A stretch of DNA of 64,000 nucleotides from Enterococcus sp. 4G2_DIV0659 (GTDB lineage Bacteria > Bacillota > Bacilli > Lactobacillales > Enterococcaceae): positions 1,421,001 to 1,485,000 of the forward strand of contig NZ_NGLE02000001.1 of the NCBI RefSeq assembly GCF_002140715.2, written 5' to 3'. Under the pieces are notes generated by a model, which searched no databases, was not told the origin of the DNA, and worked only from the letters and a program-made list of their open reading frames with translations. This document shows, one piece after another, positions 34,176 to 44,655 of this stretch. Within the stretch, counting starts at the first letter, position 1. Each line of letters opens with the position of its first letter. Both the position numbers and the translations under genes were made by a program.

Positions 34176-36818
34176 TTATTTGCTTTTATTGTAAATACCC
34201 GAATGAGAGCCATCATATTGAGTAATAAATTCTTTGGTATTATTATAAACAATTGTTTGATCTTGGGAGATCCATTCTCCACTCACTAAAGAACAATTTT
34301 CTTTAAGAATTGTTTTTTCTCCAAGTGTAAGTTGTTCTATTTTATTTGCACTTTGAAACATTCCTTGCATATCGTTTACATTCGATGTATTGAAATTAGA
34401 GATGTCAATAGCTTTTACAAATGAACAATAGAACATGCCTGACATATTCATTACACTGGATGTATTGAAATTAGATAAATCTAAGGAGTTTATACCAGTA
34501 GTACTTCCAAACATAAAGGACATATTTTGCACCTTAGAAGTGTCCCAGTTAGATAAATCTAAAGATTTCAATCTATATGTGTGAGAAAACATACTTGACA
34601 TGTCGTTTACATTCGACGTATTCCAGTTTAATACGCTTAAAGAAGTAATGTATGAAGCATGAAACATACTTGACATATCGATTACTTGCGACGTATCCCA
34701 GCTGGATAAATCTAACGACATTAATTCATCTGTGGAAAAGAACATTCTTGACATATTAACAACTTCAGAAGTATCAAGTAAATGTATATTTTCAATAGAT
34801 TTTAACCGATAAAGATTAGCAAAAAGATAGCTTGACTCTTTATTCAATTTGACTTTTCCTGTAAATTTTATATGTTTTATTGGCTTTTTATTTAAAGCAT
34901 TTAGTTGGATAGTTTCATATACTCCATTTGTTTCAGAAGTCGACGGAAAATTACCTTCTCCAAAAGTAATTGTTTGAGTACTTTCATCCCATAGCCAAGG
35001 AGCTGTTCCATATTGATCTTTTTCGCTAATTTTAATCTGGCAATTAGCTGATTTTTTTCCATCAACAGTTGTAACAGTAATTGTAACAGTCCCTTCATTT
35101 TTGGCAGTTATAAGCCCTTCAGCAGTAACTGTCGCTATATTATTATTTGAACTTGTCCAATTAACTTTTTTATTAGATGCATTTTCCGGACTAACTGAAG
35201 CAGATAGTTGAATTTGTTCATCTACTTTCAAATCTCTAGTAACATCTGAAACAGACACCCCCGTTACTGGAACTTCTTTTGCCACATTTGTGTATGCATT
35301 CAAGTATATGTTATTTCGTCGTCCATACACTTCACCGCTTGAAACACCTTGCCAATACATATTGTTGTTTGTACTCTCTTTACTCAAAAACGATTTACCT
35401 TCTTTAAGCTCAGGATAATTTCCTTCATTCGCATTTTTTACAGATTGCATAAATAAAGAAAAGTGCGGAACATCTTCTGGATAAACTATTTTAACAATCA
35501 CCGAGTAATCTTTATTTTGTTCTATCTCAATTGTTTCTGTCGCTATTTCTTTCATTCCAGGAATATCAATCTTTCCCTGAGCAATTTTCGTCATATCCCT
35601 TATATCACCATAATTCTCACCACGTATTGCTTTATCATAGTAATAAACCTCATAGCTAACTTCTTTTTGTTCGGTATAGAAAGAAACTGCTTTTAATTGC
35701 TCTTTTAAATGACCAGTAGTATAAACATTTCCTAGATAAACAGTGCGATTATAGTTTTTTACCGTAGCATAACGATCAGCTCTTGTATTCACGTATGTGT
35801 TGTTTTTATCGTAAGATGTCATTTTCGTATCTACTGCATAGTTTTGTGAGTTCAAAATATAAATATCCTCATAGCTAATATAAAAATAAGGATCTCCTCC
35901 CCATGAGTTCTTAACTAAAAAAGCACCATTAGATTCTGGCTTAACAGTAAAATTATCACTATTGAACTCATTATCCCATCCTACTATGACAATCCCATGA
36001 TTTGTTTTAAGCATTCTATCATTAACTATTGTTACTTTTCCTTTTCCAACATCTTTAGCAGGAACAAAACTAGACTTTTTTTCATTATTAAAATAACTAC
36101 TACTATGCGAAGCATCTGTATTATATGAAAAACTAATTGCGCCGTGCCTATATATCGCTTGCTTCATCTCATCAATCTTACGTGTTTTTTCTTCTTCCGT
36201 AATATCAGCATAAGAAATACCGTGAACAATTTCTATACCTTCGACTGAAACTGGAGATTTTTTTGTTTGTAAATTTTTAAATTCTTGTATACCTATTGGA
36301 GAACTTAGGCGAACTTCTGTCGGTGTATTAAAATCCTTTTCCAGAATTCCAACGTTTCCTAAATGGTTTTGCATAAAAACACTTTCTGAATTACCACCAC
36401 TATTTAAAACCCTTGTTCCAAAAGGATTGTTACTATCCGTAAAAGCATTTGATGCAGAGTAATAATTATAGTAATTAGGCGAAAGTAAATATTCTTTACC
36501 AAATTCTTTTTTATTCGATATTGTAATGTTATCTGAGGCAGAATAAGCCCAGCATATACCTAATTCTCCTTGATTTCTTGTTTCTGTTTTTACATTCCCT
36601 GTATTAAAATCAAACTTTTCTGGCAAATTGTTTCTTAAACGTGATTCTTCACTTTTAGTCTGTGGAATTGTTGGTCTGTCAATTATGATAGTTCCAGCGT
36701 TATCATCTATTTTGTATTCTTTCAGTTCATAGATTTGATCATAGGCTAAAGCTTTTTCCCCACAAAAAACTAACAATAGCATTGCTAGCGTAACCCCTAA
36801 AGCTTTCATTTTTTTCAT
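34176..36818 (-). CDS. Secreted C1-peptidase-like protein with Big_2 and BspA (DUF285) repeats
   Basis: 880 residues from the ATG at 36818 (AAGGAG 7 nt upstream). The signal peptide ends near KALAYD. The papain-like domain has Cys in NQGELGICWAYS, His in NHGIVIVGWDNE and Asn in VKNSWGG. One Big_2 Ig-like repeat (ENASNKKVNWTSSNNNIATV) is followed by at least seven BspA-type DUF285 repeats of about 23-25 residues (e.g. DTSQVIDMSSMFHAS, NTSNVNDMSSMFSHT). No anchor motif is visible at the C-terminus. It is a clear paralogue of the protein encoded at 6.4-8.9 kb with a different C-terminal module. Confidence 0.87.
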   Translation of the reverse strand: MKKMKALGVTLAMLLLVFCGEKALAYDQIYELKEYKIDDNAGTIIIDRPTIPQTKSEESRLRNNLPEKFDFNTGNVKTETRNQGELGICWAYSASDNITISNKKEFGKEYLLSPNYYNYYSASNAFTDSNNPFGTRVLNSGGNSESVFMQNHLGNVGILEKDFNTPTEVRLSSPIGIQEFKNLQTKKSPVSVEGIEIVHGISYADITEEEKTRKIDEMKQAIYRHGAISFSYNTDASHSSSYFNNEKKSSFVPAKDVGKGKVTIVNDRMLKTNHGIVIVGWDNEFNSDNFTVKPESNGAFLVKNSWGGDPYFYISYEDIYILNSQNYAVDTKMTSYDKNNTYVNTRADRYATVKNYNRTVYLGNVYTTGHLKEQLKAVSFYTEQKEVSYEVYYYDKAIRGENYGDIRDMTKIAQGKIDIPGMKEIATETIEIEQNKDYSVIVKIVYPEDVPHFSLFMQSVKNANEGNYPELKEGKSFLSKESTNNNMYWQGVSSGEVYGRRNNIYLNAYTNVAKEVPVTGVSVSDVTRDLKVDEQIQLSASVSPENASNKKVNWTSSNNNIATVTAEGLITAKNEGTVTITVTTVDGKKSANCQIKISEKDQYGTAPWLWDESTQTITFGEGNFPSTSETNGVYETIQLNALNKKPIKHIKFTGKVKLNKESSYLFANLYRLKSIENIHLLDTSEVVNMSRMFFSTDELMSLDLSSWDTSQVIDMSSMFHASYITSLSVLNWNTSNVNDMSSMFSHTYRLKSLDLSNWDTSKVQNMSFMFGSTTGINSLDLSNFNTSSVMNMSGMFYCSFVKAIDISNFNTSNVNDMQGMFQSANKIEQLTLGEKTILKENCSLVSGEWISQDQTIVYNNTKEFITQYDGSHSGIYNKSK

Positions 36819-37030
36819 TCTCATTCTCCTTCAATTCAATAGTATATTCTTTTTTTATAATACCAATCTTAGTGTATAATATTGCAAATATATAATATAG
36901 TATTTTTTTTACTAAAAAACAGAAAAAAATAACTAAAAATAGTTAGAAAGGAATAGAAAAAAACGATTGGATTTTTCTTATACAATCACTTATTCGACTC
37001 AGTAATCAATCTCTCGTTTTATTTTAAATA

Positions 37031-37054
37031 ACAAAAAAAGAGGCTTAGCCTCTC
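37031..37054 (-). terminator. Terminator of ruvAB
   Basis: agaggc/gcctct hairpin at 37039-37053 followed by T7 on the minus strand. Confidence 0.75.
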
Positions 37055-37071
37055 TTGTATGGAAATTCAAT

Positions 37072-38082
37072 TTACTCTTGATAATAAGATTCATAGCCAA
37101 AATGTTCATAAGCTAATGGCGTAGCGATTCGCCCTCTAGGCGTTCGCTTAATAAACCCTTTTTGAATTAAATAAGGTTCATACATATCTTCTACTGTTTC
37201 CGTTTCTTCACTGATGTTCACAGATAATGTGCTCAACCCAACTGGTCCGCCACCGTATAATTCGATCATTGTTTTTAATAATTTTTGATCCACATAATCC
37301 AAACCTTGATGATCAACTTGTAATAAGGTCAATGCTTGATCTGCAATACTACGGTCAATTGTACCATTGGATTGCACTTGGGCAAAATCACGAACACGCT
37401 TCAATAAACGATTGGCAATCCTTGGTGTACCACGAGAGCGACGGGCAATTTCAAAGGCACCTTCTTCAACGATTTCTGTTTGAAAAATATCAGCAGAACG
37501 CAATACGATTTCTTTTAAATCTTGTGTTTCATAATATTCCATGTGGGAAATAATACCAAAGCGATCTCTAAGAGGTGCTGAGAGCATCCCAGCTCTGGTC
37601 GTTGCTCCAATCAATGTAAATGGTGGTAGAGGAAAATGAACAGGATGAGCGGTTGTTCCTTGTCCTACCATGATATCTACGTAAAAATCTTCCATAGCAG
37701 AGTAGAGCATTTCTTCCACTACTCGAGGCAAGCGATGGATTTCATCAATAAATAAGACATCGCCTGGTTCTAATTCATTTAAAATCGCAACTAAATCACC
37801 CGCTCGTTCAATTGCAGGTCCACTGGTTGTACGAATGTTGACGTGCATTTCATTGGCGATAACCATGGCCATCGTCGTCTTCCCTAACCCTGGTGGACCA
37901 TATAACAAAGTATGATCTAAGGCTTCCTCACGATTACGAGCAGCTTCGATATAGATTGTCAGTTCTTGTTTGACTTTATCTTGTCCGATGTATTGCTCGA
38001 GAAATTGTGGACGTAGTGACTTTTCTAGCGATTCTTCCCCTTCACCGCTTTGTGCTGAAAGTAATCTTTCATCTTCTGTCAT
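37072..38082 (-). CDS. ruvB: Holliday junction branch migration DNA helicase RuvB
   Basis: 336 residues, AAGGAGGACTAGCT before the ATG. AAA+ motifs: Walker [11 protein letters not shown], Walker [10 protein letters not shown], sensor 1 GATTRAG and arginine finger PLRDRFG, ending in the winged helix ([17 protein letters not shown]). The hexamer drives branch migration with RuvA during recombinational repair. It follows ruvA by 12 nt in an operon. Confidence 0.97.
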   Translation of the reverse strand: MTEDERLLSAQSGEGEESLEKSLRPQFLEQYIGQDKVKQELTIYIEAARNREEALDHTLLYGPPGLGKTTMAMVIANEMHVNIRTTSGPAIERAGDLVAILNELEPGDVLFIDEIHRLPRVVEEMLYSAMEDFYVDIMVGQGTTAHPVHFPLPPFTLIGATTRAGMLSAPLRDRFGIISHMEYYETQDLKEIVLRSADIFQTEIVEEGAFEIARRSRGTPRIANRLLKRVRDFAQVQSNGTIDRSIADQALTLLQVDHQGLDYVDQKLLKTMIELYGGGPVGLSTLSVNISEETETVEDMYEPYLIQKGFIKRTPRGRIATPLAYEHFGYESYYQE

Positions 38083-38094
38083 AGCTAGTCCTCC

Positions 38095-38706
38095 TTAGCG
38101 TTTCATCATAAATTTTAATGCGTTGCGTAAATATTCGTCTGTTGGCTGTTGCCCTAATTCTTCCAGTTTTGGTGTAATTCGTTTGATTTCTTTTTCGCTG
38201 TATCCAAGAGCACTCAAGGCTTCTAAAGCTTCTGTTAATGACTGATTGACAGATTGGGAACTTGGTGTTTTCGCCATCGCTTCTACTGCTGCTTCTGACG
38301 TTTCTAAATCGCCTAACTTGCCTTTTAAGTCAAGGATCATTTGTTGTGCGGTTTTTTTCCCTACTCCTGGGAATTTCGTTAAATAAGCCGCATCTTCACT
38401 TTCAATCGCATTGATCAAACCGCCGTGATCTTCTGACGCCATAATGGCTAGCCCGCTCTTAGGTCCAATCCCTGAGACACTAATGAGTTTTAAAAAGAGT
38501 TGTTTTTCGTCTAAATCGCTAAATCCATATAAGGAATGAGCATCTTCACGAATAACTTGGTGGACGTAAATCTTGATTTGTTGGTCAGTTTTACCAGAAT
38601 AGCGGTAAGGATTGCCTACAGAAATTTGATAACCGATGCCATTTGTTTCTACTACAATATAATATGGACTGATAAATGTCACTTTACCAATGATATACTC
38701 GTACAT
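38095..38706 (-). CDS. ruvA: Holliday junction-binding protein RuvA
   Basis: 203 residues, AAAGGTG upstream. It has the N-terminal OB fold ([20 protein letters not shown]), helix-hairpin-helix motifs ([38 protein letters not shown]) and the C-terminal RuvB-contacting domain ([15 protein letters not shown]). It binds four-way junctions as a tetramer and loads RuvB. Confidence 0.97.
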   Translation of the reverse strand: MYEYIIGKVTFISPYYIVVETNGIGYQISVGNPYRYSGKTDQQIKIYVHQVIREDAHSLYGFSDLDEKQLFLKLISVSGIGPKSGLAIMASEDHGGLINAIESEDAAYLTKFPGVGKKTAQQMILDLKGKLGDLETSEAAVEAMAKTPSSQSVNQSLTEALEALSALGYSEKEIKRITPKLEELGQQPTDEYLRNALKFMMKR

Positions 38707-38840
38707 AATTTCACCTTTCTTGATACAGTTGAAACAAAACTATCTTTTGATTCACTGTTTTCTGCATTTTTACACGCACATACGTTTCTATTTTAGCACA
38801 AATCGGTCAAAATCAGTAGTTTGAAAAAAACTCTTTGTTA

Positions 38841-38925
38841 AATAAAAAAGGAACTCCAAGATATAAGTTAGAATTCATAAAAGTCGGAAGAACAATTTTA
38901 TGAATTTCTGCTTATTTCTTGGAGC
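38841..38925 (-). terminator. Terminator of the first OppA-like gene
   Basis: About 31-bp imperfect stem (aactccaag... / ...cttggagct) followed on the minus strand by a T run (38845-38850). Confidence 0.75.
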
Positions 38926-38957
38926 TAGCTATTTTTGTTTCATCTTCGATTTATTTA

Positions 38958-40631
38958 TTATTCAGAAATATACGTCCATTTATAGTCATATCGAGCGCCA
39001 GCTCCGTGAGCTACAACGCCTTTGACTTTTTTACTGCGCATGTGTGCTTCTGCTTTTTGATACACAGGTGCTACGCCCATATCGTCCATCAATAATTTTT
39101 CGGCTTCCACCATATCATTCCAACGTTTTTCTGGATCAGAAGCATCTTTACTACCAGAAGCTTTGACTAACTCATCGTATTTTTCATTTGAGTAACGACC
39201 TCTGTTATAAGAACCACCTGTCAAGAATAAATCAGTGAAACTGCTCGGATCTGCATAATCTGCACCCCAACCGCCCATGATTGTTTCAAAGTCGCCATTT
39301 TTCCCGCGATCTAAGCGAACAGTGAACGGTACATTGGTAACAGTCACATCAACACCATCCAAGTTTTCTTTTACAGCGCCTTGGATATACTCTAAAATCT
39401 TTTTCGTAGAATCAGTATCGTCACCTACGATATCGAATTTAAAGGTTGTGATTCCAAGTTCTTTTTTAGCTTTTTCCCAGTATTTTTTGGCTTTTTCTTT
39501 ATCGTATTTCAATTGATTTTTATTTTCTTCTGAAAAATCTTTATTGTCTTTTGGAGAATACGACATGCCTTCTGGAATTAATCCAGTAGAAGCAACGGAT
39601 CCATCTCCTAAGATACGATCAACGACTGCATCACGGTCAATCGAATACGAGATAGCTTTTCTTAAATTCGCATTCTTAAACGGTGATTTTTCTTCTCTTT
39701 GGTTAAACTCAAGATAAGATGTACGCGCATCTTTTTCGATGACTAATTCTGGATCGTCTGCCATTTGTTTCGCTAATTCTCCACTTAAAATTACATCATC
39801 TGCTTGTCCATCTTGGAATAGATTTAGTGATGTTGGTGCTTCTTTGACTACTTTTACTTCGATTTTATCTAATTTAACGGTCTCTTTATCCCAATATTGA
39901 TCATTTTTTGTGTATGACCATTCAGTATCTGTTCCAGCACCGTCAAAGTCTGTTAGTGTAAATGGACCATTGTAAACAGATGACTCGCTATTTGAGGCAT
40001 AGTCTTTGCCTTTTTCCTCAACAATTTTTTTGTTTTGAGGGAAGAATGATGGAAATGCTAATAGATAATCAAAGTATGGTGTTTCACGCTCTAAAGTGAC
40101 TTCTAATTCATAATCACTGATGGCTTTGATTCCTAATTCATCTAAGCTTTTTTTCCCAGCAGAAACATCTGCTCCATTTTTTACCAACTCAAACATATAG
40201 GCATATTCAGCCGCTGTTTTGGGATCTGCGGTACGTTGCCAGCCATAGACATAATCTGCTGCTACAACAGGATCGCCATTCGACCATTTTGCATCCTTTC
40301 TTAGCTTAAAGGTATACGTCAAGCCATCATCGCTTTTCTTCGCCATTTCTGCTGCACCTGCTGCATGTGGCTTACTTTTTTCATCTAAGCGATACAGACC
40401 TTCATAGATATTATTAAAGGCTGAAAAGCTGATTGTATTCGTTCCTAGAGATAAATCAGCAGTAGGCATTTCTTGTTGTACGACCACTTTAAAAAGCTGT
40501 TCCCCACTCGCTTTTTTCCCGTCGGTACTACTATCTGTATCAGCAGCTTTCCCTTTGCCTCCACAAGCTGCTAACACTAAAGTAGACAGCATCATTACAC
40601 TTATTAGTTTCGTCACTTTTCTTTTTTTCAT
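38958..40631 (-). CDS. oppA: Oligopeptide ABC transporter substrate-binding lipoprotein
   Basis: 557 residues from the ATG at 40631, with GAGGAG upstream; the TTG at 40652 overlaps that site. The lipobox is LVLAACGGK. The SBP_bac_5 family fold is evident (DYVYGWQRTADPKTAAEYAY, LRKAISYSIDRDAVV, ETIMGGWGADYADPSSF). It captures peptides outside and delivers them to an Opp permease. No permease or ATPase gene is adjacent, so it must use a transporter encoded elsewhere. A close paralogue lies at 58.7-60.3 kb. The exact peptide specificity is unknown. Confidence 0.88.
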   Translation of the reverse strand: MKKRKVTKLISVMMLSTLVLAACGGKGKAADTDSSTDGKKASGEQLFKVVVQQEMPTADLSLGTNTISFSAFNNIYEGLYRLDEKSKPHAAGAAEMAKKSDDGLTYTFKLRKDAKWSNGDPVVAADYVYGWQRTADPKTAAEYAYMFELVKNGADVSAGKKSLDELGIKAISDYELEVTLERETPYFDYLLAFPSFFPQNKKIVEEKGKDYASNSESSVYNGPFTLTDFDGAGTDTEWSYTKNDQYWDKETVKLDKIEVKVVKEAPTSLNLFQDGQADDVILSGELAKQMADDPELVIEKDARTSYLEFNQREEKSPFKNANLRKAISYSIDRDAVVDRILGDGSVASTGLIPEGMSYSPKDNKDFSEENKNQLKYDKEKAKKYWEKAKKELGITTFKFDIVGDDTDSTKKILEYIQGAVKENLDGVDVTVTNVPFTVRLDRGKNGDFETIMGGWGADYADPSSFTDLFLTGGSYNRGRYSNEKYDELVKASGSKDASDPEKRWNDMVEAEKLLMDDMGVAPVYQKAEAHMRSKKVKGVVAHGAGARYDYKWTYISE

Positions 40632-40764
40632 CTTATTCTCCTCAATAAACAATTATTTTCTTTCTGAATTTTAATTTTCTGAATATTTTTATATTACTAG
40701 AAATAAACACAAATAGCAACTATTTTTATATCATAAAAAATAACAGTAGTTCTCGAAAAAAAAG

Positions 40765-40819
40765 GCATACAAAAAGAAGTGTTAAAGAGACACGCCAATG
40801 ACGTCTCCCTTTAACACTT
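40765..40819 (-). terminator. Terminator of msrB
   Basis: aagtgttaaagagac (40777-40791) pairs with gtctccctttaacactt (40803-40819); T-rich DNA follows on the minus strand. Confidence 0.75.
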
Positions 40820-40898
40820 ACAACGTGAATAGAATAAGGGATTACAGCTACTTTTTTTTAATACCAAGTTGGCTATTTCCGAATGAATCTATTCTGAA

Positions 40899-41336
40899 TT
40901 ATTTAAATAACGATGTATATTCCCCATACCCTTCTTTTTCAAGGTCTTCTACTGGAACAAAACGCAAGGCAGCTGCATTAATACAATATCTTAATCCCCC
41001 TTGGGCTTTTGGACCATCAGTGAAAACATGCCCTAAATGAGAGTCCGCATCCTTACTCCGCACCTCAACACGATGCATCCCTAAAGAAAAGTCTGCTTTT
41101 TCTTTGACACCTTGTTTTTCGATTGGTTTGGTAAAAGCTGGCCAACCGCAACCGGCATCGTATTTGTCTGTTGAACTAAAAAGAGGTTCCCCACTAACAA
41201 TATCTACATAGATGCCTTCTTGGTAAAAATCGTCATATTTACCAGAAAATGGACGCTCAGTTGCATTTTCTTGGGTAACAGCATATTCGATATCCGATAA
41301 TTTTTCTTTTAACTCTTCTTTTGATGGTTTTTCCAT
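40899..41336 (-). CDS. msrB: Peptide-methionine (R)-S-oxide reductase
   Basis: 145 residues, the usual MsrB length. [21 protein letters not shown] and the catalytic Cys in [11 protein letters not shown] are all present. It repairs the R form of methionine sulfoxide in proteins with thioredoxin. The two CxxC zinc-binding pairs seen in some MsrB proteins are absent, as is common in this lineage. Confidence 0.95.
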   Translation of the reverse strand: MEKPSKEELKEKLSDIEYAVTQENATERPFSGKYDDFYQEGIYVDIVSGEPLFSSTDKYDAGCGWPAFTKPIEKQGVKEKADFSLGMHRVEVRSKDADSHLGHVFTDGPKAQGGLRYCINAAALRFVPVEDLEKEGYGEYTSLFK

Positions 41337-41436
41337 GACAAATCACATCCTTGCATTTTTTAGTTAGTCTTATCATAGCATCATTGAGAAAAAAACACTC
41401 ATTTTCTGTTTAGAAAATGAATGTTTTCTTGTACTA

Positions 41437-41931
41437 TTACTGCCAAGGAATATCTAAATCAACATTTTTGGCAAGATCAATACTTTCTTGTCGTTTCGCT
41501 TGTCTAATTTGCTTTCTTGCTTCATATCCTTGACAGATAAATTGCTCTTCTTTTGTTTCTGGTTGGATCTTCTCAGGTAACTGCGCTCCTTTAGGTACGA
41601 CAAAAGTCATGAAACAGGTCCCAGCTAAATAACGTTCTCCTGTAAATAAATCTTCCCCAATCACTTTAGCAAATATCTCCATTGAACGACTCCCAACACC
41701 TGTGACGTAAGCATCAATACACACGGAATGATCTGCCTTTAAAGGAGCTAGAAAATCTAAATGATCTACAGAAGCGGTAACGATTGCTGCTCTAGACACT
41801 CTAACTGCCGAAAGCCCAGCCGTTTCATCCAACCAAGCCATCAATTGACCACCAAATAAGGTTTTATGAAAATTTAAATGAGGATAAGTAATCATATGCG
41901 TTTGAATCGCTCTTGTTTGAGAACATTTCAT
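41437..41931 (-). CDS. Acyl-CoA thioesterase, hotdog fold (YkhA/YciA type)
   Basis: 164 residues from the ATG at 41931 (AAGGAA 7 nt upstream). The hotdog signature is clear: HLNFHKTLFGGQLMAWLDETAGLSA followed by VTASVDHLDFLAPLKADH. It hydrolyses acyl-CoA thioesters in the cytoplasm, with chain length unknown. It lies 30 bp downstream of maf. Confidence 0.88.
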   Translation of the reverse strand: MKCSQTRAIQTHMITYPHLNFHKTLFGGQLMAWLDETAGLSAVRVSRAAIVTASVDHLDFLAPLKADHSVCIDAYVTGVGSRSMEIFAKVIGEDLFTGERYLAGTCFMTFVVPKGAQLPEKIQPETKEEQFICQGYEARKQIRQAKRQESIDLAKNVDLDIPWQ

Positions 41932-41961
41932 TGGTTTGTTTCCTTCTTTCATTATTGGTTA

Positions 41962-42516
41962 CTACTCAAAAGCTGGCAACATACGATACAGAGTCGCTAT
42001 CGGCAATCCCATAATTGAATAGTAATCTCCTTGAATCGTTTTTACTAACAAAGCACCTTGTCCTTGAATACCGTAAGCCCCAGCTTTATCTTGGTATTCA
42101 TTTGTGTCTAAATAGCGATTAATTTCTTCATCCGTTAGGTCATAAAACTCGACTGTCGCTGGAACTGTGGCAGAAGATTCTTGGTCACCTTTCATCAAGA
42201 CAACGCTTGTATAGACTTTATGTGTGCGTCCGCTTAATTGACGCAACATGCGAAACCCGTCTTCTCTAGACATTGGTTTTCCTAAAATCTCATGATCAAT
42301 CGTTACGATTGTATCGCAGCCAATGACTAAATCATTGGGATAATTTTTTGCTACATGCGTCGCTTTTTGAGCCGCCATTGTTAGGACATAGTCCATTGGG
42401 GTGAAATAACTCTTCACCTCTTCGTTGATATCAGCCGGAACAACCTCAAAGTCAGAAATGACTCTGCTCAATAACTCATGTCTACGTGGCGATTGCGAAG
42501 CTAGGATAACTGTCAT
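41962..42516 (-). CDS. maf: Nucleoside triphosphate pyrophosphatase Maf
   Basis: 184 residues. It has [15 protein letters not shown] at the N-terminus, [35 protein letters not shown] and [11 protein letters not shown], all conserved in Maf/YhdE proteins that hydrolyse dTTP/UTP and modified nucleotides. It lies 29 bp downstream of mutL on the same strand, a common arrangement. Confidence 0.94.
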   Translation of the reverse strand: MTVILASQSPRRHELLSRVISDFEVVPADINEEVKSYFTPMDYVLTMAAQKATHVAKNYPNDLVIGCDTIVTIDHEILGKPMSREDGFRMLRQLSGRTHKVYTSVVLMKGDQESSATVPATVEFYDLTDEEINRYLDTNEYQDKAGAYGIQGQGALLVKTIQGDYYSIMGLPIATLYRMLPAFE

Positions 42517-42545
42517 TTGTATAAAACCTTCTTCCTCGTACCTTT

Positions 42546-44618
42546 TTAATGGGGATCTTGGATTCGTTTAAACATTTTTTCCATATCTGAATTTGTAAAA
42601 TGAATTAATACAGGCCGACCATGTGGACAGTTAAATGGATTCTCACAGGTCTCCAGATCCTTCAATAATACTCGAGCTTGTTGTTCATTCAAGTAATGGT
42701 TGGCTTTGATTGACCGTTTACAGCTCATCATGATGGCTGTTGCTTCACGGAATTTTTTCACACTGACTGACCCTGTTGTTAAAAACATATCGATCATTTC
42801 GCGAATAATATTTTCTTCTTCACCAGCTGGGTACCACGTAGGATGGGCCCGAATAATAAAACTGTTTTGACCAAAGTCTTCCAAGTGGATACCAACTTGC
42901 GCCAGTGTTTCTTTTTGTTCTTTGATTTTTAATGCATCACTATTGGGATAATCGATGACAATAGGAACCAGTAATTCTTGGAGATCATCGCTTACTTCTC
43001 CGATTTTCTCTCTAAAATATTCATACTTAATCCGTTCTTGTGCTGCATGTTGATCAATGATATACAGTCCATCTTTACTTTGAGCAAACAGGTATGTACC
43101 ATGCATCTGACCAAAATAGTCCAACTCAGGAAACCGTTCTTTGGGTCGCTCATCCGATACTTTAGTCAATGCTTGATTTAGCTCTCGTTGTGCATTCTTC
43201 TCTGAAAAATCAAACTCTGGATGATGACTCAGCTCTGCTTCGTAGCGTTGCTCGTCTACTGCGGCAATATTACTATTTTGTTCAGCTTCTTCTGTTGTTT
43301 GTTCTGTTGATTCACTCTGATCAGCTATTGGTTCTTCAACCGGCGAACTAAATGCATAGGCCATTAAAGCTTCTTTATCTAATAGCGGTTCTACTTCTGG
43401 CACTTCTTTTTCTGGTTGTTGTTCTCTAGGTATTTGCGGGATAAAGTCGGCGGTTGTTTCTTTGACAAAGAAATTACCACTGACTGAGTCATACCCTAGA
43501 CTCCCTGGCTTACGAATAGGTTTTGCTGATTCTTCTTGTTCGGTTAAAGGAATTTCCATTTGTTCGACTTTGGGTTGCGACTCGACTTTCTTTTTAAAAC
43601 GAAGATTGTCTGCTGCATTAGGAATCAATTGTTCCTGACTTAAAACTTCGCGAATCGCTTCACTGATCAATACCATCAATTCTTTTTCTTTACTTAAACG
43701 AACCTCTTGTTTTGTTGGATGAACATTGACATCTACTAACAACGGATCCATGTCGATTTCTAAAACAGCAAGAGGGAAACGTCCCACCATCAGCTTAGAA
43801 CCATACCCATCAACAATCGCTTTATTTAAGGCAAAATTTTTGATGTAACGACCGTTGATGATCGTAGATAAATAATTACGGCTGGCTCTTGTCACTTCTG
43901 GCAACGAAACATATCCTGTTAATTTAAAGTCTAAGTCTTCAGCTTCGATTTTCAACATTTTTTTAGCCGTTCCAATGCCGTAAATACCTGCAATGGTTTG
44001 TTTCAAATCACCGTTACCAGAGGTTGTCATCATTTTATTACCATCATGAACCAAGCGAAACGCAATCGTCGGGTGACTTAATGCCAAACGATTGACAATA
44101 TCCCCAACGTTCGCTAGTTCTGTTTGGATCGTTTTAACATATTTTAAACGAGCAGGCGTATTAAAAAATAGATTAGAAACGGTGATTTTCGTTCCTTTTC
44201 TGAGCGCTGCGGGACGATGTTCTTCGATTGTCCCGCCTTTCATTTGAACATAACTGCCTTCTTCTTCCTCAGAAACAGCAGTTTCAACGATGATTTCTGA
44301 GACAGATGCGATACTGGGTAACGCTTCTCCGCGAAAGCCTAAGCTACGTATACGAAACAAATCATCTCTTGTGTGAATTTTGCTTGTTGCGTGACGTTTA
44401 AAGGCGCTAAGGATATCTTCTTTGGCAATGCCTTCACCATTATCAATCACTTGAATCGTTTTTAAACCGGCTTCTTCAATAAAAATGTCGATTTGCGTAC
44501 TTCCAGCATCGATCGCATTTTCCACAAGTTCTTTGACAACTGACGCAGGACGTTCTACCACTTCACCAGCAGCGATCTGATTGGCAAGTTGTTCTGATAA
44601 TTCTTGTATTTTTCCCAT
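42546..44618 (-). CDS. mutL: DNA mismatch repair protein MutL
   Basis: 690 residues. GHKL ATPase motifs: [39 protein letters not shown] and [13 protein letters not shown] long acidic linker (about 340-480) precedes the C-terminal endonuclease/dimerisation domain, with [12 protein letters not shown] (the DQHAxxERIxYE metal site) and [11 protein letters not shown]. It nicks the new strand under MutS control. It follows mutS by 37 bp. Confidence 0.97.
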   Translation of the reverse strand: MGKIQELSEQLANQIAAGEVVERPASVVKELVENAIDAGSTQIDIFIEEAGLKTIQVIDNGEGIAKEDILSAFKRHATSKIHTRDDLFRIRSLGFRGEALPSIASVSEIIVETAVSEEEEGSYVQMKGGTIEEHRPAALRKGTKITVSNLFFNTPARLKYVKTIQTELANVGDIVNRLALSHPTIAFRLVHDGNKMMTTSGNGDLKQTIAGIYGIGTAKKMLKIEAEDLDFKLTGYVSLPEVTRASRNYLSTIINGRYIKNFALNKAIVDGYGSKLMVGRFPLAVLEIDMDPLLVDVNVHPTKQEVRLSKEKELMVLISEAIREVLSQEQLIPNAADNLRFKKKVESQPKVEQMEIPLTEQEESAKPIRKPGSLGYDSVSGNFFVKETTADFIPQIPREQQPEKEVPEVEPLLDKEALMAYAFSSPVEEPIADQSESTEQTTEEAEQNSNIAAVDEQRYEAELSHHPEFDFSEKNAQRELNQALTKVSDERPKERFPELDYFGQMHGTYLFAQSKDGLYIIDQHAAQERIKYEYFREKIGEVSDDLQELLVPIVIDYPNSDALKIKEQKETLAQVGIHLEDFGQNSFIIRAHPTWYPAGEEENIIREMIDMFLTTGSVSVKKFREATAIMMSCKRSIKANHYLNEQQARVLLKDLETCENPFNCPHGRPVLIHFTNSDMEKMFKRIQDPH

Positions 44619-44655
44619 CTAAACGATCCTTTCCTTGCTCAGTTTTCTTTATAAC

